Of a stretch of DNA of 64,000 nucleotides, positions 7,876-17,354 are shown piece by piece (positions within the stretch are counted from its first letter, which is position 1; every line of letters starts with the position of its first letter). The notes below the pieces were generated by a model. The model did no database searches. It was not told the origin of the DNA and saw only the letters and a list, made by a program, of their open reading frames with translations. The position numbers and the translations under genes are program-made. The DNA is from Actinomadura litoris (GTDB lineage Bacteria > Actinomycetota > Actinomycetes > Streptosporangiales > Streptosporangiaceae): positions 310,001-374,000 of the forward strand of contig NZ_WOFH01000008.1 of assembly GCF_009733595.1 (NCBI RefSeq), given 5' to 3'.

Positions 7876-10800
7876 ATGGGGCGGTCTCGGGGTGAGCGGG
7901 TTGTGGAACTCGCCGCCGAGGGCCGCTTCGAGGAGGCTCTTGCTGAGGCCATCGTGCTGGCCGGGGAGTCTGAGAGTCCGGTGACGCTGGGCCAGGTCGG
8001 CTTCCTTCACGAGCAGCTCGGCCAGTGGGCGCAGGCCGAGGAGTGGCTGCGCCGGGCGCTCGCCGGTGATCCGGGCTATGTGACGCGGTATCAGCCGGTG
8101 GCCTGGTACTCCCACACTTCGGTGTCGGCGGATCTGCATCACATGCTGGGCCGCGTGCTGCAGCGGCAGGGCGAGGCGCAGGAAGCGCGATTGCACTACC
8201 ACTTGGCCAAGAGGTCCGATCCGACGGTGGAACTGGACCCGATCTATCGGGACATCATGTCCACGGCCGATCTGGAGAACCATCCCGGCTACGACCGGCC
8301 CGACGCGGGGCCTCCCACCGGCGCCGCGGAGTTCGTGGAGTACCTGTTGGGGCTGCGCTCTCCCGAGGAGGTCCGGCGCGCCGCCGCCTCCGCGCCCTTC
8401 GATGAGCCGGGGCAGGTGGTCGCAGTCGCCGCCGAGCAGATGCAGCAGCGGGGGCGTTTCCTCATGGCCGCGCAGCTGCGGATCGTCTTGGACGCGATGT
8501 TCGCCGACCAGGAAACCGCCCGCCTCAGATGGGAGACGGTCGGGAGCGAGCACGTCCGACGGCTGCTCGATCTCGCGGAGATGCGGCAGGAGGGAACCGT
8601 CGGGGCCCAGGAGGCTGACGCGCTCGCCGCCGGGGTCGCCGTCCCGCCCGAGGCCGCCCCGGAGCTGATGGAGCTGGTCTGGCGTTTTGTGAGCAACGAC
8701 CCCGCGACTGGGCTGGTCATCGCGGGCGTCGCCCGTCCGGCGCTGGCGGCGCTGGGCCGCGACGCCCAGGCCGCCGTGCTGGTCGGACGGGCTCAGTTCG
8801 GCGCCGGGCACCTCGGGGCGGCCGCGGCGACGATCGCGGCGGCCGCGGCGGAACTGGCCGACGACGATCCCTGGCTCGGCGAGGCGCTCGCCTCCCTCGC
8901 GGCGCTCAACCGACGGCTCGGACGGGACGGGGAGGCAACTCAGGCGGAGCGGCGACTCAAGCGCATCGCCCCCGCGCAGACCGGCGGGAGCGATCCGGAC
9001 GATCTCCTGGATCACGCCGAGGCCCTGATCGAGGACGGACGCACCGATGAGGCGCTGGCCGTGCTCGGGGAGGTCTCCCTGGCCCCGGGCGGAGCGCCGA
9101 TGATCCGAAGGTGGGTCCTGACCGGCAATGCGCACGCCGCTCGGGGTGAGCCTGAGCGGGTGGTCGAGGCGTGGCGCACGGCACTGGTCCTGGCCCGGGC
9201 CTCCAGCGGGCTCCTCGACCAGTGGCCGATCCTCATGGGGCTGGGCCGGGCGAGCCTGGCGACCGGCGACCGGAGTGCGGCCCGGGACTACTTCGAGGCG
9301 GCCCTGGAGCAGTCGCGGGACGATTCGGCGGGCGAGCGGGAGGCGGAGGCGCTCCTCCAGCTCGGCCTCCTGCAGGTCGAGGAGGACCCCGACGCCGCCA
9401 TCGCCACGGTCGGCCGCAGCCTGGCCATGTGGCCCGAAGATGCGGGCCCCTCCAAGGAGGAGGAGCCTGCTCGACTCCCCCGGCGGCGGCGATGGCGCAG
9501 GCCGCGGCGCTCGCGCTCCACTCGGCACGCGGAGGAGGAGTCCGCGGCGGCGCTGGCGGAGATCGCCCGCGTGGGCGGGCTGCTCCCTCTCGACGAACTG
9601 GGGCTCCCGCGGACAGGCCCTGATGCTCTGGAAGCCGGGGCGATCAGGGCCGACATCTTCGACCTGCTCGACGGGATCGACGACCTCCTCGAAAAGATCC
9701 TCCCCTCGGGGAAGCGCGCCCACGCCGCTCTGGTGGCGGCGGACCTCGCTGCGCACGTCGGAGACCTGCCGCGCGGCATCGGCCTCGCGCAACGGGCCCT
9801 TAAGATCGCGACGGTGAAGGGGAGGCCCGACCTCGAAGCCGAGATGCACGCCCGGGGCACCCTCGGCAGGCTCGTCCGCCTCGACGGGGACTTCGAGACC
9901 GCCCGAACACACTTCGAGCGCGGCGTGGCCTGCGCCCGGACTCTTCACGACACCAAAGGCGAAGCCGATCTGCGCGGCCGACTGGCGATCACGCTGCGGT
10001 TCCTCGATCTGCCCGACCTGGCCGTCGAGCACTACGCGTTCGCCGTCGAGATGGCCGAGCGCCGCGGAGATGCCGCCACCGCCGCCCTCAACCGGCTCAA
10101 CATGGCGCAGTCACTGATCCTCCTCGCGCGCCCGGACGCCGCCGCCGATGCGTTGCAACGCGCGGTCCGCGGTTTCGGTGAGCGGGGACTGGAGGATCTG
10201 GCCGGGTTCGCGCTGCGGGTGCTCGCGGTCCTGCTGCCCGGCCAGCACCTCGCCGAGGACGTCCGCGCCGCCCTGGAGGGCCTCGGCACCGAGGTCACCT
10301 CGGAGTTCGCGAGCAGGGAGTGGACCTTCGAACACCTGCACATTGCCCGGACGCTCACAGGACGGGGCGAGCACCAGGCCGCCAAAGACGCGCTGGAGCA
10401 GATGGCGCGGGGCCTGGACAGTGCCGGCGGCGCGGAGATCACCATCCTGGGGTATGTCGAGGCCGCCCGCATCCTGGCCGACGCGGATCCCGAGCATGCC
10501 TGGGAGCTGGCCGGGCGGGCGCTGTCCGCCGCGATGAGCCTGACCTCCCAGCCCCGGCTCGTCACCGACTGCCACATGGCGCGCCTCGCGCTCGCGCTCA
10601 CCCAGGGCTGGGACGAGCGGATCGACCCGCTGCTTCCCCTGCTCCTGGCCGACTGGAGGCTTCTGCGCCGCAAGCTGTCCACCGACGCCGCGCGGATCGC
10701 CCTGGCCGACCACATGACGGCGCACCTGCGCCCCGCGGTGGCCCGCCTGCTCCAGCGCGGCCAGCCCGCCCGCGCGTTCCAGCTGTGGGAGGCGCTGCAG

Positions 10801-11904
10801 GCCCCGGCGTTCACCGACCTCCTCCACGCAGTGCGGGAGGTGCCGACCCCGGAGCCGGAGCCGGGCCACGACCTGGAACCAGGACTGCGCGATGCCCTGG
10901 CCGACGTCGCCGGTGTCCTGGCCTTGGCCGATATCGGCGACGGGGTCGTGGCCTTCGTGCACCGGCACCCCTACGACGGACCGCCTCTGGCGATGCGGAC
11001 CGGACTCTCCGCCGAGGACGTGCACGGGCTGGTGAAGGTATTCCGGCGCGAGGTCCACCTCTTCCACGGCCAAGGGGCACGGTCATGGTCGCATCTGGCC
11101 CGGCCGCTGCTCGCGGCCGCCGCACCGCACCTGCCCTCCGGCGGCACCCTGATGCTCATGCTGGACGCCGGGTTGCAGGAGCTACCCGTTCATGCCGTCC
11201 CGCTCCCGGACGGCGCCACTCTCGTGGACCGCTTCGGCCTGGTGCACGCACCGAACCTGACCGGATTCCCGACCCTGCGCGAACGGGCGGCCGGCGCGGG
11301 CGGCCACTGGCCCAGGCTCCTCACGGTCGGCACCGCCTTCCCAGACGAGGCGCGGGCCCTGGCCATCGCCCACGGCGGGATGTGCCTGTCCGGCAACACC
11401 CTGCCCAAGGACCAGATCAGCCGGTCGATGGCGAAGGCCGACATCATCCACTTCGCCTGCCACGGCTTCTTCGACCCCGAACGCCCCCTGGATTCCGGGC
11501 TCCTGCTGACCACCCGCCCGAGCGCGTCGAGCCGGCACGAGATCCTCTCCCTCAGAGACCTCATCACCTGGCGGTCCACCGCCGCGATGGTCACCTTGAG
11601 CGCCTGCGAGACAGGGCTGGGCCGCCCCTCACCCGCCGACCACCTCGGGCTGGCCCGCAGCATCCTGGCGGCAGGCGCGGCGAGCGTCCTGGTCGCCCTC
11701 TGGAAGATCGACGACGACGCCACACAGCGCTTCATGCTCGACTTCTACCGGGAACTGTGGCGCACGGCCGGCGATGGACGCCTGGACCCCGCCGGCGCCC
11801 TCAGCCGCACCCAGCGCGCCTGGGCCGCGACGCGTCCGGCCCAGCAATGGGCGGCGTTCCGCCTGATCGGCAGCCCCACCCTGCAGAACGGAAGGGCACC
11901 ATGA
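7876..11904 (+). CDS. TPR-repeat CHAT-domain protein (caspase-like protease)
   Basis: A 1342-residue protein with tetratricopeptide-type helical repeats over about residues 1-1000 and a C-terminal CHAT (HetF-type caspase) domain from about 1020 on. The catalytic pair is visible: His1196 in HFACHGFF and Cys1244 in TLSACETG. The domain ends with a typical LIGSPTLQNG block. CHAT proteases are peptidases, often unleashed by a sensor domain; several serve in defence or programmed death. The gene begins ten bases after the UvrA-like stop and in the same frame, separated by one TAG, and its stop overlaps the next start (ATGA). No good ribosome site precedes ATG 7876; GTG 7903 is an alternative. Residues about 530-555 (an Arg-rich stretch) look like an out-of-frame TPR helix, see findings. 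Confidence 0.88.
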   Translation: MGRSRGERVVELAAEGRFEEALAEAIVLAGESESPVTLGQVGFLHEQLGQWAQAEEWLRRALAGDPGYVTRYQPVAWYSHTSVSADLHHMLGRVLQRQGEAQEARLHYHLAKRSDPTVELDPIYRDIMSTADLENHPGYDRPDAGPPTGAAEFVEYLLGLRSPEEVRRAAASAPFDEPGQVVAVAAEQMQQRGRFLMAAQLRIVLDAMFADQETARLRWETVGSEHVRRLLDLAEMRQEGTVGAQEADALAAGVAVPPEAAPELMELVWRFVSNDPATGLVIAGVARPALAALGRDAQAAVLVGRAQFGAGHLGAAAATIAAAAAELADDDPWLGEALASLAALNRRLGRDGEATQAERRLKRIAPAQTGGSDPDDLLDHAEALIEDGRTDEALAVLGEVSLAPGGAPMIRRWVLTGNAHAARGEPERVVEAWRTALVLARASSGLLDQWPILMGLGRASLATGDRSAARDYFEAALEQSRDDSAGEREAEALLQLGLLQVEEDPDAAIATVGRSLAMWPEDAGPSKEEEPARLPRRRRWRRPRRSRSTRHAEEESAAALAEIARVGGLLPLDELGLPRTGPDALEAGAIRADIFDLLDGIDDLLEKILPSGKRAHAALVAADLAAHVGDLPRGIGLAQRALKIATVKGRPDLEAEMHARGTLGRLVRLDGDFETARTHFERGVACARTLHDTKGEADLRGRLAITLRFLDLPDLAVEHYAFAVEMAERRGDAATAALNRLNMAQSLILLARPDAAADALQRAVRGFGERGLEDLAGFALRVLAVLLPGQHLAEDVRAALEGLGTEVTSEFASREWTFEHLHIARTLTGRGEHQAAKDALEQMARGLDSAGGAEITILGYVEAARILADADPEHAWELAGRALSAAMSLTSQPRLVTDCHMARLALALTQGWDERIDPLLPLLLADWRLLRRKLSTDAARIALADHMTAHLRPAVARLLQRGQPARAFQLWEALQAPAFTDLLHAVREVPTPEPEPGHDLEPGLRDALADVAGVLALADIGDGVVAFVHRHPYDGPPLAMRTGLSAEDVHGLVKVFRREVHLFHGQGARSWSHLARPLLAAAAPHLPSGGTLMLMLDAGLQELPVHAVPLPDGATLVDRFGLVHAPNLTGFPTLRERAAGAGGHWPRLLTVGTAFPDEARALAIAHGGMCLSGNTLPKDQISRSMAKADIIHFACHGFFDPERPLDSGLLLTTRPSASSRHEILSLRDLITWRSTAAMVTLSACETGLGRPSPADHLGLARSILAAGAASVLVALWKIDDDATQRFMLDFYRELWRTAGDGRLDPAGALSRTQRAWAATRPAQQWAAFRLIGSPTLQNGRAP

Positions 11905-12614
11905 GCAACGAGGAGATCGTCGAACTGGAGCCGATCGACCCAGGTTCCCTCCGCTCCGGCGAGGGCACCCGGGTCTGGGAGACCGTGCGGGGCCGACGCA
12001 ACCGAATCTCCATCGCCCGCCCCACCCTCCTGGACCCCGCCGAACGCCTGGACGCCGAGACCCGGGCTCGACTCGAACGTCTCCACCCGCCGGGCGCGCA
12101 CGCACTCTCCGCCCTACTCCTCTCCCTCACCCTTCTCCCCGACTCTGGTTGCCGTTTCCTCTCCGCCGACCTCATCCTCACCGCGCAGGAGACCCCCGAG
12201 GAGGCGGTCTTCGCCCATCTGGACCCGGCGGAGCGCTCGTCCACGGTCGAGGTGACCAAGGCGAAAGCGGGCCTCGGCGGCTCGCTCAACGACCCGCTGG
12301 GCGCGGTCGTCGCCGTCGAGATGACGCCCCGGAAGCAGGAGACGCGGCTGACCAGGACGGAGGTGGCCCTGGAGAGCTTCGGCACCGGCACCCCCCAGGC
12401 GGGCTGGCGCCTCGCCGTGACCAGTTCCCGCGAGATCCCCCTGACCACCGACGACCTCATGGCCGTCCTCGCACGCCCGCACGCACATCCCGGGACCGTC
12501 GGCGTGAACGTCGTCGCCGAGATCGAGATCCGCACCCCCGGCGACCGCTGGCTCACCTGGGCCTTCAAACGCCGCGACCCACCCTCCGCCGCCCGCACCA
12601 TCACGCTCCAATAG
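11901..12614 (+). CDS. Unknown protein coupled to the CHAT protease
   Basis: A 237-residue protein whose ATG overlaps the CHAT stop (ATGA) with GAAGGG nine bases upstream, so the two are translationally coupled. I do not recognise the family. The N-terminus is acidic (SNEEIVELEPIDPGS); the middle has a Leu-rich stretch (ALSALLLSLTLLPDS), too short and charged around it for a clear membrane span. The C-terminal half is predicted to be beta-rich: CRFLSADLILTAQE, VVAVEMTP, WRLAVTSS, VNVVAEIEI and WLTWAFKRR look like alternating strands, with a PLTTDDLMAVL helix between. No signal peptide or Cys cluster. Given the coupling it is a candidate substrate, sensor partner or regulator of the CHAT protease; that is inference. 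Confidence 0.7.
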   Translation: MSNEEIVELEPIDPGSLRSGEGTRVWETVRGRRNRISIARPTLLDPAERLDAETRARLERLHPPGAHALSALLLSLTLLPDSGCRFLSADLILTAQETPEEAVFAHLDPAERSSTVEVTKAKAGLGGSLNDPLGAVVAVEMTPRKQETRLTRTEVALESFGTGTPQAGWRLAVTSSREIPLTTDDLMAVLARPHAHPGTVGVNVVAEIEIRTPGDRWLTWAFKRRDPPSAARTITLQ

Positions 12615-12635
12615 GCGCGACGGCCCAGCGGCCGG

Positions 12636-13143
12636 TCAGCCGCTCCCATTGCGGGACGCCGGGCTCCCCCGGACGGGGTGAGGAACGCTCAGCACGCCGT
12701 CAGCGCTCCGTCCGACACCTGTCCGCGTGCAGGAACGCGAGCCCGAACCGGCGGCCCATCTCGGCGTCGCCGCCTGGAACGCCGCCGGGCGCCGCATCGC
12801 ATCGACGTGGGCCCCACCCGCCGGCCCGTCCACATCCCCGTACTGGTCCGCCTCACCTTTGAGGGCCTGGTCGACCACCGTCGCGAACTCCACCGGGGAA
12901 CGGTCCGGGCACGGCGGTGGGAACGGCAGTTCGACCGTCTGCACGGACCCGTAGGCGCGCTTCCACTCCTCCGCGCCCGCGATAGAACGACCGCTCTGCT
13001 CCGCCCCGCGTGACGCACACGCCGTCCAGCTCGAACGACCCGTCCGGACCGATGCTGGAGATCGTCCCCTCGCAGACGATCGGACCGCGCCCCGGTGCCG
13101 TCCGCGTCACGCGGACGCGATCACCGTTCTGGATACCGAACAT
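12636..13143 (-). pseudogene. Frameshifted gene of unknown function
   Basis: The minus strand begins with a good coding stretch, MFGIQNGDRVRVTRTAPG to GSFELDGVCVT, but then runs into Arg/Gly-rich sequence. Removing one base from the four-base G run at 13004-13007 joins it to a second frame that reads GAEEWKRAYGSVQTVELPFP, then FATVVDQALKGEADQYGD and AHVDAMRRPAAFQA. The joined product looks like one continuous soluble protein of 100 or more residues, starting with a beta-rich small domain. The ATG has GAGAGGAG upstream. Either a real frameshift mutation or a sequencing error. The 3' limit is uncertain; no family recognised. Confidence 0.5.
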
Positions 13144-13313
13144 GGGCGCTCCTCTCGCAGGTTCGGTTTCGGAAACCAGAGTGGTGGCGGTGGCCCTCCG
13201 AGGCCCGTCCCCCGCTATGCGGGTTCACCCCGGAGGGGCGGCGGCCGCCCGTGTGTACGCGGTACTACGAGGGCCCGGACAGCCTCTCCTGCGGAACTGC
13301 GGGGAGAAAGGGA

Positions 13314-13357
13314 ACGGTCCGCCGCGCGCTCCGGACGCAAGCGACGCGGCGGACCGT
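13314..13357. terminator. Large hairpin, probable terminator
   Basis: A perfect 13-base inverted repeat: arms ACGGTCCGCCGCG (13314-13326) and CGCGGCGGACCGT (13345-13357) with an 18-base loop. It lies about 80 bases downstream of the minus-strand secreted protein gene, between it and the next gene. There is no T run, as is common for actinomycete terminators. Confidence 0.6.
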
Positions 13358-13438
13358 CATCGCCGCCGGAGGCTCACGGCGGCGTCGGGGTCACCGACTT
13401 GTGGGCACGCCCCCTTCGGGGGTCGCGCCTGGTGGCGA

Positions 13439-13843
13439 CTAGTAGGTGAACCGGATCGTGGCTGCGCCGCCGGGGGTCCATCCGCGGACCTTGACGCCCG
13501 CGGCGACGTTGCCCCACGGAACGACGCAGGTTCCGCCGCCCGTGCCGCACTTGTGCCAGTACGCCTTGCCCTTCGAGTCGAACCCGCGGACGTTGAACGC
13601 GGTGTTCTGGTTCCCGTACACGTTCCAGCGGAAGGTGACCTTCCGCCCCTTGCTTCCGAAGATGGAGCAGCTGCCCACGCCCGGGCTCCACTGGGCCGGG
13701 GTGGTCACGATGTTGCCGCCGCACGAGGAAGCCTGGACGGTCTGGACGGGGGCGGTGGCGGCCTCGCCAGGCACGGAAAGACCTCCGACCACTGCCGGTA
13801 CAGCGAGCGAAAGGGCGGCGACGCGGCCGAGGGAGATTCTCAT
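13439..13843 (-). CDS. Small secreted protein with paired cysteines
   Basis: A 134-residue protein with a clear Sec signal peptide (MRISLGRVAALSLAVPAVVGG, cleavage near PGEA-AT at about residue 28). The mature domain is about 105 residues, basic and beta-rich, with four Cys (ASSCGGNI, GSCSIFGS, HKCGTGGGTCVV), probably two disulfide bonds. Strand-like repeats KVTFRWNVYG, FNVRGFDSKG and KVRGWTPGG suggest a small beta sandwich. ATG 13843 is chosen because AGAGGAG lies about seven bases upstream and the signal peptide starts there. No family name can be given; comparable small exported proteins are common in actinomycetes. Confidence 0.75.
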   Translation of the reverse strand: MRISLGRVAALSLAVPAVVGGLSVPGEAATAPVQTVQASSCGGNIVTTPAQWSPGVGSCSIFGSKGRKVTFRWNVYGNQNTAFNVRGFDSKGKAYWHKCGTGGGTCVVPWGNVAAGVKVRGWTPGGAATIRFTY

Positions 13844-14179
13844 ATGCACACTCCTCTGATCAGAGCGGGAATCGGTCTGGGAACGAGACCGACAGGAAGC
13901 CGGCAGGGCGCTCGCCGCACTTCGGCGTGGAACGTTCCTGCCGCGGGCTACGATGCCGCACCCGTCCACCGGCCTCTAGGGCCCTAGGGCCCCATGTGGG
14001 GGATGAGCGGAGCCGCCCCCGGCGTCGTCGGGGAGCATAGGAGCGGCCACACATCCGGCACCGGATAGGAGAGCGCTGCCACAGCGCCAACCAGACCCCG
14101 AGCCCCGCCCTGATCGGCAAAGCCAGGACGCAGCCCGCATTTCGCAGCAAGTCAGGGACGTAGATGCAAGCTCAATGCC

Positions 14180-14594
14180 TCAGTCCTGAGCAGCCGACCG
14201 CGTCGATGTAGGAAATGATCCGCTCGGCGTCATAGCGCATGGGCGCCGCCATCTGAGAGCCCCCCACAGGGCGAGCGTGAGGGCGATCTCACGAACATCC
14301 TCCACCTCGTGGCCGACGCTGAGGTAGCGCAGATACATAGCACCGATCTCGGCCAGGCGCCCGACGTAGGTGCTCTCGGGTGGGCTGGCGGCCAGTTCCG
14401 CGGCGAGGAGCGACAGGATCTCCATCGCAGTGGGCCCGACCGGATGGGCGTGCTGCGGCGCTTGGTGCACCTGGTCCCCGAAGCCACGCAGCCAGCCACT
14501 CGCCGAGCTGCTGGATGCGGTAGACGAACAGATCGACCGCCGGCCGCTGGGTCAGCAGCAGGCCGTTCTGGGGTGCGTGCCGGCCGTCTGTCAC
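14180..14594 (-). pseudogene. Frameshifted helical protein remnant
   Basis: Two adjacent minus-strand frames join into one plausible helical protein. The first reads NGLLLTQRPAVDLFVYRIQQ and LGEWLAAWL; removing one base from the G run at 14476-14479 continues into RDQVHQAPQHAHPVGPTAME, ILSLLAAELAASPPESTYVG and LAEIGAMYLRYLSVGHEVED. No family was recognised. A GTG start at 14594 overlaps the stop of another possible frame (14591-14938, ending VTTTPQE), which contains VFVKTMPRAVAMSTLRTAAL and may be an upstream piece. Start and extent are uncertain. Confidence 0.4.
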
Positions 14595-15534
14595 TCCTGC
14601 GGGGTGGTCGTCACCTCCTGGTGGAGGTCTCGGTTCGCAGGCTGCGTTCCCTCGGCACCGGAAGCTCGGTGCGCGGCCTTGACGAGCGCGGCCGTCCTCA
14701 GCGTAGACATCGCGACCGCCCGCGGCATGGTCTTAACGAACACCTCTACCTCTTTAGGGGGTTGCGCCCCCGATGCCGGGGACGCCGTCGACGAGCTCTG
14801 CCCGTTGGGTGAGTAGCGCGCCCTGCGCGCGGGAAGGAGGGGCCGAGGTGGTTGAGCGTCTGCGCGCGGCCCCCGTGACGCACCTGACCGCCCCCTGACC
14901 GGGGCCCACACCGCCAGCGAGGCACAGGTCGGCTCCACCTGCTCCGCCGCGGGATGGCCAGGGACCGCTCACCGCCGAAAGCAGCATCGTGACATCACGG
15001 TCGCCGACATCGGCGTGCAGCGACGCTAGGGGACCTGCGGCCAGCACCGTCACCGAATCAGGGAAGGCGCCTTGCCGCAGCGACGCCTGATCAGTTGACC
15101 AGGCGCCGATATCAGCCCCGGGTTGTGGCCAACGAACACCCTCACGGCCGCTCCGCCGTCATGCGCGCCAGTCCAGGAGAATCACCTCCGCGGAGATCCC
15201 GCCGCCGAATGTGATCGACGACCACCCCCAGAACCGCGCCATCTAGCACTTCAGCCCAACACCAGCGCGAACAAGGCATCCCCGTGCGCCAACCCGACGA
15301 ACTCTACGGCGATCGCCACTCGTGACGCTGCCTCTGCTGAGCCACGACCGACGGCGACCCAAACCGGCCCAACTGCTCCGATCCTGCAACTCCGGTGCGA
15401 CCGGGCTCATAGCGTTTCCGCGTGAGCACCCCCCTCCCACAGCGGCGGTTGGTGCATCACTCCGAACGGGGGCACTGGCGCCTGCCCCTCCCCGAGGGCG
15501 GTCAGGTGAGTGATCCCGGCCGCCGCCTCGCGGC
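14595..15534. other. Region without an intact gene
   Basis: No complete gene is supported. On the minus strand, about 14960-15130 contains a protein-like frame (SVTVLAAGPLASLHADVGDR, DVTMLLSAVSG) with no start, and 14591-14800 another (VFVKTMPRAVAMSTLRT). They look like fragments of decayed genes. Nothing else is recognised up to the end of the dehydrogenase gene. Confidence 0.35.
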
Positions 15535-16399
15535 TCATGGCCTGCGGAACTGCTCCACCAGCGCCACGTACCCGCTGGCGCCGTGACCGGCGGTCGCCGC
15601 TCGCTCGGCCAATGCCCTGACCAGCCTCGGCACCTCGGCGTTGACGCCGAGCGACTCGCTCTCCTCGACCACGTGCGCCATCGCCGCCAGGTGGGTGTCG
15701 ACGGTGCCGTCGTCGGCCGGGTAGATGCCGTCGTCGACCTGCGTCGCGTACCCCGGCAACCAGCCGGCCACCCATGCCGATCGCCGTCTGTGCGATGGGG
15801 AGGTACGCCGAGGCGGACACGCCGGTCGCGCCGAGGATCGCGGCTCCGTTGAGGAAGCCGTTGAGCATGCCCCACATGAGGACGAGCGTGGCCATCTCGT
15901 GCGTCGCCGACAGTCCGGGGTCCTCCCCGAAGTGGAGACCCGTGCCGAGACTGCCCAGCGTGGACGCATGGGCCTCGTACAGGGATCGCGGGCCGCTGTA
16001 GGCGAGCACGGCCTCGGCGGTGCCGACCGCCTCCGGGACGGCCATGACCCCGCCGTCGAGGTAGCCGCCGCCGCGGCGCGCCACCTCCTCGGCGAGCGCT
16101 CTGGCGCGCGAGGGGGTCCCCGAGGTCAGGTTCACCACGACCCGACCGTCGAGCGGCCCGTCGAGGGCGTCCGCCGCGGCGTCGTAGTCCGACACGCAGA
16201 CCACCACGAGCGGGGCCGCCGCGATCGCGGCCGCCGGAGACCCGGCGAGCGTCGCGCCCCGGGCCACCAGGTCGTCGGCCTTGGCCGTCGTGCGGTTCCA
16301 CACGGTGGTCGGGTGTCCCGCGCGCAGGAACGCCCCGGCGAGGGCGCCGCCCATCAGTCCGAGGCCCAGAACCGTGACGGGTGCGTCGGTGTGCATCAT
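15535..16399 (-). pseudogene. NAD(P)-binding dehydrogenase (beta-HAD/imine-reductase type), frameshifted
   Basis: The N-terminus has the Rossmann motif VLGLGLMGGALAGAFLRAGH and the WNRTTAKADDLVARGA segment of 6-phosphogluconate-dehydrogenase-like proteins; NLTSGTPSRARALAEEVARR and YLDGGVMAVPEAVGT match the imine reductase/reductive aminase branch. The reading frame is lost near residue 215. Removing one base of the four-base C run at 15751-15754 restores the expected C-terminal domain (GYATQVDDGIYPADDGTVDT, HLAAMAHVVEESESLGVNAE) ending at 15535, giving about 288 residues, the normal family length. So it is either a recent pseudogene or a sequencing error. Start ATG 16399 has AGGGGG upstream. 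It is divergent from a MerR gene that probably controls it. Confidence 0.8.
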
Positions 16400-16446
16400 G
16401 TCCCCCTTTGATGACCAATGGCACAATCGTCAAGGTTCACACCGGT

Positions 16447-16830
16447 ATGAAGGTCAAGGGAGTGCGCGTGCTGATCGGGGAGCTGAGTCGGCGGACCGGG
16501 GTCAACCCGCACCAACTGCGGTACTACGAGGCGCAGGGCCTGCTCGTGCCCGACCGCGGCGACAACGGCTACCGCGAGTACGGCGACGACACCGTGCTGA
16601 CCGTGGCCCAGATCAGAAGACTGCTCGAAGCCGGGCTGTCGACCCAGGAGATCGGGTACCTCCAACCGTGCGTCACCGGCCCGGCCCCCGACCTGAAGCC
16701 CTGCCCGGAGACCCTGGACCTGCTACGGGCGCGCATCGCCGGACTGGACGAGCAGATCGACACGCTCGTCCAGTCTCGCCGGACGCTGCGGGAGTACCTC
16801 ACGGCCACAGAAAGGCGGATGGCCGACTAG
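16447..16830 (+). CDS. MerR-family transcriptional regulator
   Basis: A 127-residue regulator with the N-terminal MerR winged helix: IGELSRRTGVNPHQLRYYEA, then GLLVPDRGDNGYREYGDDTV, and the hinge AQIRRLLEAGLSTQEI. A C-terminal coiled coil (LLRARIAGLDEQIDTLVQSR) would form the dimer. There is one Cys pair region (PCVTGPAPDLKPCP) at the effector position, as in several small MerR proteins, but no known metal-binding pattern. It is divergently transcribed from the dehydrogenase gene at 16399, whose expression it probably controls. The start is uncertain: GTG 16468, with AAGGGAG five bases upstream, gives the common MerR N-terminus and may be the true one. Confidence 0.88.
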   Translation: MKVKGVRVLIGELSRRTGVNPHQLRYYEAQGLLVPDRGDNGYREYGDDTVLTVAQIRRLLEAGLSTQEIGYLQPCVTGPAPDLKPCPETLDLLRARIAGLDEQIDTLVQSRRTLREYLTATERRMAD

Positions 16831-17354
16831 CCGACCCGGAGCAGTCAGAAGACAACCGAAAAGACCTCCGACCCCGCCGGTGCATCACCCCAGGCCAGGC
16901 CACCGAATCCCGCCCCTGGCGAACGACACGGAACCCCCTACCGAGCGCCCAGCTTCGCGGCTCGGCGTGGCTCCGGAAGGGCTGCACCGTCCAGGACCAG
17001 GGCACAGCAAGCGCGACGCCCCACGGAGTGAGCCGACCCGAGAGCGTTCTCCCGGCCGGAGCGATCGAGGGGGAGGCGGTCAGACTGCGAGACCGAGCCA
17101 GCAGCCCACGCGGATCGGTGCCATAGAGATCGGCGTTGGACCAGAACAGCGGGGACAGGTGCCGACGCCGGAGGACCCCGAGGACGATCAGTCCGGCCCA
17201 GCGCCACCAGCCCGAGAAGGCCCTCCGCGTCGCCATGGATCGCCTGCTGCGCCAGGTCATCCCCCGGGGCGCCTGCGACATCTCGACGCCGGGGATCTCC
17301 CGAGCCACACTCTTCCGCAGCTACGCACACCTGAAAGCCAGTGGACTTACGCTC
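16831..17354. other. Intergenic region, nothing recognised
   Basis: About 520 bases with only short open frames in Arg/Pro-rich code. A short plus-strand frame at 17234-17360 (MDRLLRQVIPRGACDISTPG) is not recognisable. Convergent position between a plus-strand and a minus-strand gene. Confidence 0.4.
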
